Positions 22,263-55,020 of a stretch of 64,000 nucleotides of DNA are shown piece by piece (position 1 is the stretch's first letter; every line of letters begins with the position of its first letter). The notes below the pieces were generated by a model. That model saw only the letters and a program-made list of their open reading frames with translations. It was not told the DNA's origin and ran no database searches. The position numbers and the translations under genes are program-made. Source of the DNA: Diplonema papillatum (Eukaryota; Euglenozoa; Diplonemea; Diplonemida; Diplonemidae). The stretch is taken from contig JAPJBO010000438.1 of assembly GCA_030068145.1 (NCBI GenBank), positions 1 through 64,000 of the forward strand, written 5' to 3'.

Positions 22263-22692
22263 CTACAACAAAATACTGTTCACCGCCAACGCCTCCTGGA
22301 TCGTTTCTCGAAGATCAGTCCTACAGAGCAAGCGGTTGACTTTCCGTTCGAACTGTTCTCGTGCGTGTTCGCCGTTGTCCACAGACGAAACGTACGGGCG
22401 GTTGCTGAACACTGTGCCAGCGCCCAGGCCCGCGCTCCCTCCCGAGCAGGGTAAGCATCGAGCATGAGAGTAAAGTGCAGATGCCGTGACGGCAGGCAAG
22501 CCCAGACTGGTCCTGGACCTGGATTATGTCATTAAGCCACGGAAACGCCTCGAACAGACCGGGCGGTCTGCTCAGACTGCTGTCAGGCTGCGTGCAGTCT
22601 GGTAGGAGGTGAAGTCCTAACTATGACGTTTGAAACTTTTTTTGCCCATTCTATTACTATTTCAAACTTTTACTTGTACACGGTAGTGGTAC
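22263..22692. other. Spacer 5' of CNOT1-A, nothing recognised
   Basis: May contain promoter elements for CNOT1-A; none could be identified by eye. Confidence 0.35.
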
Positions 22693-22820
22693 TGATCCTG
22701 CTGCAGGTTCACCTACAGCAACCTTGTTACGACTTTTGCTTCCTCTAGCTGAGAAACATTGCTTGGATTCGGGCGCTGAACTTGTTGCCAAGAACGAGCT
22801 TCCGTTACTTGAGTACATCG
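22693..22820 (-). rRNA. SSU (18S) rRNA 3' end fragment
   Basis: On the minus strand GTCGTAACAAGGTTGCTGTA, then GGTGAACCTGCAGCAGGATC, the 3' terminus of 18S. The match is firm over 22693-22750 and probably continues through a divergent V9 arm to about 22820, where repeat R1 starts. Confidence 0.88.
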
Positions 22821-22832
22821 TCCGCCAAGCAA

Positions 22833-22875
22833 GCATTGAGCTCTTTTGAGTACATGAACCACATGAATTAGCATG
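22833..22875 (+). repeat. Repeat R1, copy 6 (5' half)
   Basis: Abuts the SSU rRNA 3'-end fragment. Confidence 0.72.
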
Positions 22876-23261
22876 CTTTCCGGAGTCAGCGGGTTCTTCT
22901 TGTAATTCCGATCGTGTCGGTGAGCGGGGTCAGGAGCGAGCAGGCGTGCTTTTTCACTTTCGCGGGCACCGTCGCTACAAAAAGGGCTTTTCAAAGGCCG
23001 CGGAGGTCAGCGGACCGGAGCTACCGGAGAGGGTGTATGTGCGTTGTGTGGTAACCTGATACGTGTGTGTGTGCGATGATGTGGCAGCCTGATACGTGTG
23101 CGCTGGCTGCTACACGAGCCTGAAGGGAGAGAAGAAAATAACCAACTGTCGATGATTCTTGTGTCGTCGCCACGCCCGAACAGAAAAACAGAAAAACAGA
23201 AAACAAAAAAGAAACTGCCGCCGGATATTGGTGCGGCTCGCTGGAAGCGATAGGAGGGGGG

Positions 23262-23327
23262 GTTTGCAAGAACGTGCTTGGAATGGATATGTGCTCAACA
23301 CCGCATTGGTCCCGTCTGTGCTGTGAC
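23262..23327 (+). repeat. Repeat R3, copy 4 (5' part)
   Basis: TTGCAAGAACGTGCTTGGAA through CACCGCATTGGTCCCGTCTG. Confidence 0.72.
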
Positions 23328-23964
23328 ACACACAACGGGGAAACGGGCGTCTGAGCAATCAGTTTAAAAACTCAGGGGGTCCCCACCCTGATAGGAGAGG
23401 GGGGATGGGAGATCTCGGAGACTGCGGAAACAAAACGGGTGTGCCGCATTTTATATTCCCGCCGTCGCCCCCCCCCCCCCCAAAAAAAAACGCGGAGTAA
23501 TGGCACTCTTTTCATCCTTTCATCACGCAGCGCGCGTGCTGGAGCTCTCCAAGAGCGGCAGACGCGGGCGCTTGGGGGGAATGAGGGGAGGGGATGATGA
23601 AGACGGGCGACTCGTTCCTTGGCGATTTCTTCTTTCTTCTGAAAAAGACCAAGCCGCTTCGTGCTAAAACAAGGCGGTATATTGTGTTCTTGGCAATATT
23701 CGCTCAGTCAGTTGCCTGCGGCGGCGTTCTTGGTTGGCGTTCAGAGTTTTAGGTTGCTCAGATTCGCTGATTTGCTGCGCGGATTTGCTGTTAGTACTGC
23801 TGGTGAAAGATCTTTTGTATTCTGTCTCCAGCTGCTACGTGGGTCTGAATCCGAGAAATTGGTTGCTGCGGCACCGTCCTTGGGGTAGCTCCTGCATTTT
23901 GAAGGATGAGCGTCCCCCTCCCACCACCCTTCACCTCATTGAGTCCGGTATACTTGTACCAGAA

Positions 23965-24184
23965 AATACTCGAGGGGCTGCCTTGTGCTCATTTCGAAGG
24001 AGGCTAGAGGGGGAGAAAACAATACATCTACAAAGTGGGTCTTTTTTGTTGAACGCTTTAATACGCCGCCTCTAAACCCAGCTTTACCTGTGTTTGTGGG
24101 GCTACAGCACATTTACCTCCTTTGATCTATCGCAACTGGCAGTTTCCTCAAGCATTTTCCTACAAAGCAGGTGCTTATACAAAT
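23965..24184 (+). repeat. Repeat R2, copy 3 (3' part)
   Basis: Intergenic between the CNOT1 copies; nearly full 3' part. Confidence 0.8.
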
Positions 24185-24667
24185 ACTCGACGTAGCTGCT
24201 TCGACTCCGAATGGAAGGAAGGAAATATAGAGGTAAGGGGCAATACAATACAAACACAATCTGCTTTGTTCTTCGCTTACACCACCGTGTGTTGTTTTCT
24301 CAGTCAGGACTTTGGCCTGTTGTGTTTGTCTGATTTGTCGTGTAGGGGGTAGACCCGCATGACTTCACGTCCGTTCAACACGTGGTTCGGTAGTTACAGC
24401 ACTTGGGGTTCTTTGTCGGGCAGCATCGTCGAGCATTTCCTTTCAAGCTGGCGCCCGCTGTGTGTGCGAAGGACCTGTTTTGTATCTTTACATGGCAGGT
24501 TCCAACGCTGCCAACTTTCTTTTGTACTGACATGTCCAGCGTGGTATGTCGTTCCAAAAAAAAAAAAAACAGTCCACAGACCCGCCAACACGCGCAATAC
24601 ACGCGCCCGTTTCGATTAGCGGACAACACTCGTCGCTCTAGAACCGAAAAGAAAACGGCTACAGCAA

Positions 24668-24765
24668 TTTTTTTTTTTTTTTTTTTTCCCCCGTTGACAA
24701 CTTGTGTCAGACTAGCCCACCCGGGGGTGGTTGATTCCTTCAGGCAGGGGTTTTTTTTTGATGTT
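24668..24765 (+). repeat. Repeat R11, copy 2
   Basis: Same order as copy 1, with poly-T on both sides. Confidence 0.75.
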
Positions 24766-24977
24766 CTGATCGGAAAGTGAAGGAGAAAAAAGAAGAGAAA
24801 GAAAGGCGGAAATGGCAAAGATCTCCCCGCCGGGCGAAAAATGAGAGCGGAACATTTCCGGAGTTTTCAATTCAAAAGAATGTTAAGTCTGTTTTTCAGA
24901 GTTAAAGTTCGCTTTTCGTTGGCTTCGTTTTCTCTTTCATGTGCAACCGTTGTTCCGGAAATGTTCCCGTCAGTGCA

Positions 24978-25667
24978 GAGCCTGGCGAAGAGGCCGGGGG
25001 GATCGTCACGGGGATAGTGGAGAGCAGTAGTAGTAGGAGGAGCTTGGACTTGATATGCAGCAACAATCTGTAACGATAGACTGCGCGAGAAGCAAGTCTG
25101 GACGAAGAACGGGCCAGTCCGCAACTACAAAAAACGAGTGGCGCAAGGCAGCACTGATCCGCAAGAACGTGTTGCTATCCGAATTGTCGATAGCCGAACA
25201 GAAGCAGGATCAAATAGTGCCTACTAGTGGTAGTGTTTTTAGGCAACCAGACGTGTGTCAAATAACTGTTCGTATTCGACCCCCCCTGTAGCCGGTCCAG
25301 CGCAAAATATAAAGCTGGTGGCGGAGTCCACAACCCCTCCGTCAACCCTGTGGATACTTCCTCGCCTACGGGCTCGTGATTCGAAGTGTCACTGCTCACA
25401 TGCCAGACCTGTCCTCCGAAGTAGTGTCGGCAGGACCCGCTGGCGCCGCTGTCTATGTCAAAAGGAAAGATGGAAGCAAAACAAAAAGAAAAAAAGAAGT
25501 GGCGAAACAGGGAGAAAGGCGGGCGCCGAGGGGGCCAGTAAACAAAAATAAGATAAGGGAAGAGAGGGCAAGCCTCGCTTCGGCGCTTCGCTTTGCCGCA
25601 GGTTCGGTCCGCAGCTCGCTGCAGTGCGATGTGAAAAATAAGCGCCGAGAGGCCCGAAGGGTCGCGA
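24978..25667. other. Spacer, no gene supported
   Basis: Purine-rich 25450-25560. May extend the LSU rRNA fragment at its right side. Confidence 0.4.
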
Positions 25668-25992
25668 AAGAGGCAACAGAAACCATCTAGTGGCTCGTTC
25701 ACTCCGAAGTTTCCCTCAGGATAGCTAGAACCAAAACAGGAGTTACGCCAGGTAAAGCGAATGATTGGAAGCATGGGGGGAATCGCTTCCTCAATCTATT
25801 CTCAAACTTTAAATGGGCGTGAGCTCGGGGTTACTTCATTGAACCCTGACGTAGAATCCTGGTTCTGTGTGACTTCTGGTAAGCAGGACTGGCGACGCGG
25901 GATGAACCGAGACGAGTGATCACTGATCAGATCCCACAAAAGGGTCTCGGTTCATCTTGACAGCAGGACTGGCGACGCGGGATGAACCGACG
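25668..25992 (+). rRNA. LSU (28S) rRNA fragment with an 80-bp internal duplication
   Basis: Contains ACCATCTAGTGGCTCGTTCA, GAAGTTTCCCTCAGGATAGC, GGTAAAGCGAATGATTGGAA, TATTCTCAAACTTTAAAT, TGGCGACGCGGGATGAACCG and TCATCTTGACAGCAGGAC: a collinear block of LSU domain II. At GCAGGAC the sequence jumps back 80 bp and repeats the GGCGACGCGGGATGAACCGA step (25889 and 25969). Confidence 0.92.
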
Positions 25993-26421
25993 ACGCACGT
26001 AATGCCGGGAAACGGAAACCGTAATGGAAAGATATTGAACATACGTTGGACGGGACGACCCCCTTTGAACTTAGCCAAAAAAAAAACAGGTATTTTTTTG
26101 AGGGACTTTCGCCCGGGACAATACTTTTCCAGACACGGTAGCACATGGGGAGAGGGGGAGGGGAAGGACGAAACAAGAAGTGCGAGCGAAAACATCAGCT
26201 TCCGCGAACAAAAAAAAAAATGGGAAGGGGCTTTTTTCCATGTGCCTGGCGGACACACGGTATGCCGGTGTTCGCTTCATAGGTCCCAGGGTTTAAACAC
26301 GTCAACTGCGCGTCAGAAGTCTTCTCCAATGCGCCCCAGTCCCGGCGTTGAGGCCATACACTCTCGTTACCTCTCTGTGTTACCTCAACGCCGTGTTTTG
26401 CTTTCTTCTCTTTTCCCCGGC

Positions 26422-26612
26422 TGCAGAGCCACGGGCCTACGGGTCAAGTGGCTACCGATTTCCCAAACTAAAGCATCAAGGCTTGGCGCACCTTGGGGAT
26501 TGGCGCTCGCGCTGAACACAAGCTCGTCGAGACGGTCAGCGGCAGGGCAGAGCGGACGGGGTTGTGGCACTGCTGCCTCCGACTCAAGCTTTGCAAGCTG
26601 TGGTTGACCGTC
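26422..26612 (+). repeat. Repeat R8, copy 1
   Basis: GCCACGGGCCTACGGGTCAA through CTCAAGCTTTGCAAGCTGTGG, about 190 bp. Has a 30-bp insertion relative to copy 2. Confidence 0.82.
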
Positions 26613-28070
26613 ACGTTCCTGACCAGGAGCGGCCTTTTTCTTTTTCTTCTTCTTCTCTTTCCTCGGTTAGTTGCGGGAACGCTGGCATCGTTTCCCGGCC
26701 ACGCATGCGGGACTTTGACTTCGCACTTTGCATGCGAACCCTCTTCCCTTATTGGTGGCGGGGAAACGCTGTGTGCAACCGCTCTTCCTGGAAGGTCATT
26801 CTCCCAGAGGACGTGCGGCAGGGTTTGCAGGCAATCGAGTTGCCACCAACGGATCAACGACAGGCCCTCGGAGCATGTGCCGAGCAGTCAGCGGACGAGC
26901 CAGACTCACATTGCTGTCCTGTCTGACCTGAGGAAAAAGAGAAGTAACGACCGAAACTCGAGCAGGCGGGACACAGGCCAACGTTCTTACAATGAGAACG
27001 CAAGAGCGTGTTTAGAACGGTAGCAGGAATGCGATGTGAGGATGGTACCTCTGCGGTCGGACTACCAAGCTACGAGAGCTCATGTCAGCTCTCCCCCGTG
27101 ATCCAGGGGAAGGGCGGCAGCAACCGGAGGAGCGCGGGTTGGATTGGTAATGGGCAGACGGGGGACGTGGAAAACGTTCTTTTGCGCCTCTGGTAAATTT
27201 GCCAGGTGCAACGCCCAAAACCTCTCCCTCGCCTTCGCCGCTCCCTTTCGCTGGCTGCTTGCCGCTCCCCGCCGCCCCTACCCGCGCATAATGCGCTCGG
27301 GAAGCTCGGCGCATGCGAAATTAAAGAGCCGAGGGCCAGAAAGATGTGCGAGGTTCGAACAGCAAAAATTTTCTTCGCATGAGTGGCGAAGGGAATCCCG
27401 TGATGCTACCCCTGGACGGATTGGTTGAACGCCTCTGAGCCGGGCAACGAATGTCCAGAGGAGCTGGTGAGCTATTCGAGGCGCATCGGATATAGAGAGC
27501 GCGCACGACTTCGTTCGTAGGTTTGACGACTGCGATCGACGCCGTATCTTCAAATGGGAAACAATTTCATAACCCGGACGCCACGCATCAGCAAGTCGTC
27601 GGAGAACAATTCTCCGGTAGGGCTGTAGCTTCCCCGATCCACCCAGGGCCCGTCCCCCCATTGCTTGGAAGGAATGATGCTAACCTTCTCCTCCTTCACG
27701 CGCGCTTTGTGCTGCGATTGGCTTCGGCCACGGCGCCGATGCGGTGAAGAGGTAAGGGAAGCGAACCAACTGGCAATGACCTTCATGTGTTTGCCACATT
27801 TTCGTCCCAGTGCCTTGCGACGGGTGTCCTGATTTTCCCCCCTTCTTACCAAAGGTAGAAGGAGCTGCTTGCCTTCACGCAGCGATGGCCGACTATGGGA
27901 TAGCGTGCAGACGCTGGCTAGCATAGCACGGGCGCGTTCAGCTGGCCCGGTAAGGCCTGTCCACGGAATTGTGGCATGCGGTGCATCGAGGGAACTTCCA
28001 TTAGCCGGACGAACACCTGCCCGGTTTCCTCTGAGGTGTTTATTCGGACCATCAGTCGGCTGCCACAACC
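26613..28070. other. 3' flank of CNOT1-B and spacer
   Basis: A minus frame (28092-27550) ends with GDGPWVDRGSYSPTGELFSD and looks protein-like, but no family or start is supported. The remaining frames are overlapping shadows. Confidence 0.35.
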
Positions 28071-50026
<21,956 letters not shown>

Positions 50027-50099
50027 TGTTCTTGGCGGTCGGGCGTCTTCACCTTTTCGTTCTTTCTTTTTTGATTTATTTTTCCCTGGGTTTTTTTCG

Positions 50100-50225
50100 T
50101 GTTTTCCGACGATCCCGTGGGCACAGATTGGTGTCTTCCGACGTTTTGTGCTTGTGAGGTTCAGCTTGTGTGAGGTTCAGCTTTGTGTGAGGTTCAGCTT
50201 TGTGTGAGGTTCAGCTTCGTGTGTG
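50100..50225 (+). repeat. Repeat R4, copy 5, with expanded tail
   Basis: GTGTGAGGTTCAGCTT is repeated four times. It lies within 75-200 bp upstream of the CNOT1-B start codon. Confidence 0.75.
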
Positions 50226-50366
50226 CTGTGACAGTTTTTCCGTTTTCACATCGGCCCCGGTCATTTTGTCGTGGATGCGGCAGTCGATGACTGTGAGAAC
50301 GTGGTGCGCCAGAGTCCCTCACATTTCCCTCCGCGCTACCCTCCCACCACCAGGGCGCACATGATA

Positions 50367-50494
50367 CCGTAAATGGAAATATATTGGACCGGACAAATAT
50401 TGGACCGGACTTAAGTTTGGCCGGACAAATCTTGGGACTTTGGCCAGAAATTGGCAACTTGGGACTTTTGTCCGGTCCAACATATTTCCTATTC
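50367..50494. repeat. Left terminus of the pogo element, itself a foldback
   Basis: GGAAATATATTGGACCGGAC near 50375 is answered by its near complement ending at 50494, so the terminus can form a hairpin on its own. GGACCGGAC is repeated within it. Confidence 0.8.
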
Positions 50495-50552
50495 GGCACA
50501 CAACACAATGCAAAGTTTGACTGGAAACCCACAAAAACAGAAGGAAAATAAA

Positions 50553-50724
50553 GGGAATAGTTGAGTTGCAGCTCTTGACAAAGATAGATGGAAAAAAGAA
50601 GGTGCCTTTATTCTTCGCTTTTTCTCACGAACGGGGGGGTCGGTCCTGCTTTTGGCTTTGTAGGTTCTCCCGACTCCCCTATTCGTGGTCAGCACAAACT
50701 CAAGAGGTCTAGTCAACTATTCCC
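50553..50724. mobile_element. 172-bp MITE-like unit with GGGAATAGTTGA ends, inside the pogo element
   Basis: Begins GGGAATAGTTGA and ends TCAACTATTCCC. A second copy is at 4955-5126, and partial inverted copies are at 55733-55748 and 56145-56210. It supplies an alternative N-terminal extension to the transposase frame. Confidence 0.72.
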
Positions 50725-50759
50725 TGCAGTATTGGCATACTTTCAAGAAAAAAAGGGAA

Positions 50760-51964
50760 ATGTTGCGGTACGTCGTAAAGCGTGAACCGTTTGCTGTCAT
50801 TTCGGCAGAGGTCAAGAAGGAAGCCCGCGCTGATGCTGTTGCCAAGGAGGTAGTTGCGAGCGCGCCTCGCAAGGGCCAAGAGACATACAAGGCTTGGGCA
50901 GCAGATACAAAGCTTGAGATAGCCAAGTTGGTCGCAGATCTCGGGCTCACCAAGGCAGTTGCCACGTGGAATGACAGGCCGAATGCTCGGAAGGTAACGA
51001 AGGGCTCGGCCGGACGCTTCTATGACGCATACAAAGACGAGCTGAAAAAAACCGTGAACAAGAAGAGGCTGTACGACGACGAAAAAGACGAGAGAGGCAT
51101 TGCCCTTCCCGTGGCTAAACGAGGACGTCCGAGGTTGCTTGCAGAAGAAGAACAGGAAGAGCTGTTCAGGATACTGAAGGCGATGCGAGAGGCAGGCGGG
51201 GTGATTACAGCTCAGGTTGTATCGAGTGTTGCGAGGGGTATTGTGAAGACTTCCAGCGACCCTGACAGGCTTGCGGACGAAAACACCCTGGCATACGACT
51301 GGGCAAGAAAGATGCTCACACGGAGCGGTTGGAAACTCCGTGCGCCTACGTCATCATTTGTAGAACCAAGGGGTGTGTCCGCCGAGGTGGTGCGCAGGTT
51401 TGCTGAAGAAGTCAAGGAACTTGTTCACGAGTTTTCAATTCCAACCTGCCTCATCGTGAATATTGACCACACTGGCATCCCATTTATTCCCTCTGTGAAG
51501 AAAACCTATGACGTCCGCGGAAAGAAGAACGTTAGCATTGCCCACAACGACGACAAGCACTACTGGGGGCAAATGCCTGTGGTGACCTTCTCCCGCCCCA
51601 GATCATCTATTCGGGGAAGACGGCGCGTGTGCTGCCAGATGTCGGGGATCTTGACGTCAGTGGTTGGCACTTAACACAAAATTCTCGTCATTGGGCCAAT
51701 GAGGCCACGACCTTAGAGTACGTCAACCGAATCTTGAAGCCGTTCAGAGAGAGGACAATCAAGGAGCACAAACTGGAGGAGAGCCAGAAAGGCTTGCTAA
51801 TCTTCGACCGGTTTACTGCACAAAACACGGAAGCTGTTCGTGTTTTACTGAATCAGATCGGATTCAAGACGCACGTTATACCAGCAGGGTACACGGGTCG
51901 CTTGCAGCCGATGGACCTGGGGGTCAACGCAACTGTAAAGACACAACTCAAACGGTTCTTTCGG
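50760..51964 (+). pseudogene. pogo/Tigger-family DDE transposase with two compensating frame breaks
   Basis: Cuts and pastes the element. N-terminal helix-turn-helix-like part, then KRGRPRLLAEEEQEE and an AGGVIT...YDWARKMLTRSGWK block as in pogo-family proteins. The DDE catalytic Asp residues are in LIVNIDHTG, LLIFDRFTAQNTE and GRLQPMDLGVN; HWANEATT is also family-typical. Frame 1 breaks near 51590 (after QMPVVT) and resumes one base off with LLPPQIIYSGKT; near 51955 it returns to the first frame. An upstream in-frame Met at 50685 lies in an inserted-looking 172-bp repeat, so I start at 50760. Decay or assembly error are both possible. Confidence 0.85.
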
Positions 51965-52892
51965 TAAAAAGCTGAATAAGCTTTACAAGAAACTCGTAAA
52001 GAAAGGGAAGGTGACTGGTGAGTCGAACGACGACCTCGTCCGCGCTGCAAAGAACCTCAACGTGACAACCAAGCGCATCCGCGATGTGCATTTCAAATGG
52101 TTGCATGACAGTTTGTCGAGGCTGAAGCCAGACTCCATTAGAGCGAGCTTTGTGAAGGCTGGTATCATTGATCCTGGCGATGCACAACCTACAGAGGGCG
52201 ACGTTCAGGAGGTAGCGGAATTCGAGGCAGAGGAAGAGGTTTTTTCCCAGGAGGAGGAACGGCTGTTCCATGCGATGGTCGACGCCATCAGTGAAGATGA
52301 GGAACAACATGAGCAAATAATGCTGGTCAACAGAGGCCATTGGCTTTCAGGAAGTGAAATCGAACATGTCTTCAGATTCCTCAATCGTAAGGCACCTTTC
52401 AGCTTCGGTGGTGCCCTCGCCTTCGACCTTGTTCAAAAGGACTTCCTTCTTTCCCGCCACTACTCTGTTTCGGTAGTCAACACTTCGTCTCACAGAGAAA
52501 GAGGAGCCCACTGGCTGCTGCTTGTGACGTGCGTCGCACAGGGGAACAAGCCCAAAGCAATAATCTGGGATTCTCTTCCTACTTCCTCTGTTGCAGACGT
52601 GGCCGTTAACAGCATCAAATGTTTGCTAGCGGACTGGGATGTGCAATGCAAGCAGACTGGGCAACAAGACGGTGACACGTGGACTTGTGGATACAGATGT
52701 TTGTGGTGGGCACTAGAGCTAGCAGCACTGGAAGTCCCATGGAGTGAGGAACTCACTGCCTGCCCCGATCATTTTCTTGACGATGTCCTGCACCTCCTTC
52801 GCACATCAGAAACCCTTTCCAGCAGAACACCACAAGTGAAACACCCTCTCCCTTCAGCAGAGGGAACAAAAGGGGACCCAATGTTCTTGTAG
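51957..52892 (+). CDS. C48 (Ulp1/adenain-like) cysteine peptidase domain, C-terminal to the transposase
   Basis: Continues the transposase reading frame after the second break; first internal Met at 52011. Counting from that Met: His167 in GAHWLLLV, Asp187 in IIWDSL, Gln219 in TGQQDGD and Cys226 in WTCGYRCLWW. This is the His-Asp-Gln-Cys order of Ulp1/SENP and adenain-type peptidases. A Lys-rich stretch and an acidic linker (Asp/Glu, residues 60-100) join it to the DDE domain. Inference: a SUMO- or ubiquitin-like deconjugase, or self-processing, in transposition. TAG at 52890-52892. Confidence 0.8.
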   Translation, partial: SFGKKLNKLYKKLVKKGKVTGESNDDLVRAAKNLNVTTKRIRDVHFKWLHDSLSRLKPDSIRASFVKAGIIDPGDAQPTEGDVQEVAEFEAEEEVFSQEEERLFHAMVDAISEDEEQHEQIMLVNRGHWLSGSEIEHVFRFLNRKAPFSFGGALAFDLVQKDFLLSRHYSVSVVNTSSHRERGAHWLLLVTCVAQGNKPKAIIWDSLPTSSVADVAVNSIKCLLADWDVQCKQTGQQDGDTWTCGYRCLWWALELAALEVPWSEELTACPDHFLDDVLHLLRTSETLSSRTPQVKHPLPSAEGTKGDPMFL

Positions 52893-53483
52893 CTTGTCGA
52901 GCTTTTTTGTTTTTATGTCACACATCAGCATCAACAATCGTCAGCCGAACCCCCGACCTATGATCCTTCCGGATCCTCTAGGTGCGCAGAGAAAGAAATC
53001 TGTTTCCTTTGGCAGTTGGCCTGTCGTTTTGCACTGTTTCCAGCATCATTTTCTGTGCCATCTCTCACTCCTCTGGTGCCGGTGCGGAAGGCGCAGCGCC
53101 GGCGCAGGGCCTTCTTGGACCGTGCGAATGGCCGAGGAGCTCGTGTTCCACGAAGGGGACGCCTGCCACGTGGCTTTTCTCGGCGAACTGCTTGTCGAGA
53201 CCTCCTGACGAACTTCTGGAAGGGGTGCCCGATGTCGGGTCGGGTAGGATAAGCGTCCCTCTACAGCCCGTGTCCAGGGGATCCGGAAGAAGAAGAAGAA
53301 GGTCGCCCTCAGGTACGGATGTCGTCCGCGAGAACGTGGCAGCCATCGCACTGGTGGGCAACGTCAGGACTCTCCTACAGAGTGTTTCCCATCCTGGGAT
53401 GTGATACCACCAGATCCGGACCAAGCAAGAACCAAGAAGGCCAAAACTCGAAAATTGCTAAGTACGCAAAAGCCTCCCGAAAA
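52893..53483 (+). other. 3' non-coding part of the pogo element
   Basis: No recognised domain. GC-rich at 53080-53400, with an Arg-run frame (RGSGRRRRRSPSGTDV) ending at 53404 that I cannot support as a gene. Confidence 0.4.
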
Positions 53484-53541
53484 ATGTTGGACCGGACAAA
53501 TCTTGGGACTTTTGTCCGGTCCAACATATTTCCATTTACGG
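53484..53541. repeat. Right terminus of the pogo element, itself a foldback
   Basis: TGTTGGACCGGACAAA and its complement lie within 45 bp, followed by the outer end CCATTTACGG. Confidence 0.8.
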
Positions 53542-53971
53542 TAGCTTATTTCGGGCTCTCATCAGGTTTGGTCTGTGCTCATGTTGGAATCCCTGCGTTT
53601 CTGAGCAACCTTCTGATATCCACTCGCCAAAAAGCGAGGCTGGAGGGTCAAGCGAAGGCAGATGAAACGCAGGCCCCACCGTCTCCCTTTTCACTCTCCA
53701 CATTCGACACACAAACACACGCTGGGCCATGCTGCGTGCGTGTCAGGCTATCGCTGCTTTGAGGGTCGGATGCGGCAGTCGCTTTGGTACCGGGCCGCAC
53801 TTGTTTAAATTTGTTGCAATAGTGTGTGGGCCTTTGAAGCGTGGATGATGCCTCTCGCGCTGCTCCCCTTGAGGTTCCTGGCTCATGCAAAGCGCCGCCG
53901 CCCGGGTTAAGGGGTTGCGGCACCAGGCGTGGGCCAGGGCCAGGGAGACTGTTCGGAGGGGTCACCATCCA

Positions 53972-54029
53972 TAAATTTGTTGCAATAGTGTGATTGTCAG
54001 GCCTTCGACTACCCTGAGCAACGCACTTG
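53972..54029 (+). repeat. Repeat R5, copy 2
   Basis: A further AAATTTGTTGCAATAGTGTG stub lies at 53807. Confidence 0.75.
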
Positions 54030-54573
54030 TTGAGCCATTTCGTAGGGTTCACCCGCCGCTGCGCGGTATTCTCCTCGGCGCGAAAAGGAAAAGCGGCAGA
54101 TTGAACATCGAAACACCAGGCGCCGCGCATTTGGGGGGGGGGCGCGGGTAGCTAGAACTGGGCCCCCTGCCCTCGTGCCAGAAATGAATCCTCGCCGGTT
54201 GCAAGACAGAGGTGGAGGGACCGTGCTAGTAAGTGCGGGCGGCACACGTAACAATTAAAAAAAAGGAAGAAACAATAACCGAGAGGGAGACCGGGGGAAT
54301 CGAGAACCCCTCGCAAACGAAGCAAGAGAAGTTCGGGACAAACTTCTACTGCGGCAAGGCGTGCAGGGGCGGGACCTGTCGGACTACAAAACACTCACAC
54401 ACACTCACTCACTCACACACACAGACTAGAGGTGTCAAACAACTCCCCTGAGAAACAATTTTGTTCGGGGTCATTCCTAACTATTGCGGTGTATGCATTG
54501 TCACGACGTGCAGCATTGGCGGTTTTGTACAGGCTGCTTCCCAGCTGGCCGACAAGAGGCTCAGTCCGGATGC

Positions 54574-54698
54574 CTGAAACGCCTACGCCCGCCTCTGAAC
54601 CCAGATTTACCTGTGTTTCGTGCGGGCTACAGCACATTTACCTCCTATGAGAGTTCGCAACTGGCAAGTATTTCCTACAAAGCAGGTGCTTATGCAAA
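54574..54698 (+). repeat. Repeat R2, copy 7 (3' end only)
   Basis: Between the pogo element and the PUB-domain gene. Confidence 0.76.
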
Positions 54699-55020
54699 GA
54701 TTTATTTGTGCGGCCTGGGCAGGGCGAACGGTGGCCGACCATCTCTCGGTCGAAACCTCGCGTGTTTGCCCACAGAATCGGAGTACAGAATCGGAGTAAC
54801 ATCGTCTAAACACCAAACGCCCTTTCTCTCTGGCAGCCAACCCTGAGAGTGAAGACCACAGAACCCCGGCTTATGTGAACCGAAGAAGCACACAACATGC
54901 TCAAGCCTTAAAGACGGCGGACATAGATCTCTGCATCGCTAGACGGGACAGCAAAGAACCTCCGTGTGAGAGGTCCGTTCTCGCACGTGGTTGCCCCACC
55001 AGCAGACTGCGCTGCCGACG

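Larger units (their letters stand above)
50367..53541 (+). mobile_element. pogo-type DNA transposon carrying a C48 peptidase domain, 3.2 kb
   Basis: Inverted ends begin CCGTAAATGGAAATAT at 50367 and end with the complement at 53541, each flanked by TA (50365-50366; 53542-53543), the Tc1/mariner/pogo target. The ends continue with TTGGACCGGACAAA. Inside are a pogo transposase and a Ulp1-like peptidase on the plus strand. It lies 340 bp upstream of the CNOT1-B start codon, in divergent orientation. Confidence 0.88.
53544..55020. other. Spacer between the pogo element and the PUB-domain gene
   Basis: Contains R5 and R2 stubs and a CACACTCACTCAC simple repeat near 54390. GC-rich 53870-54180 without a supported gene. 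Confidence 0.45.

Noticed and set aside
53082..53404. Small Arg-rich frames after the peptidase
   Set aside because: Three overlapping phases of similar length, no domain or conservation visible.
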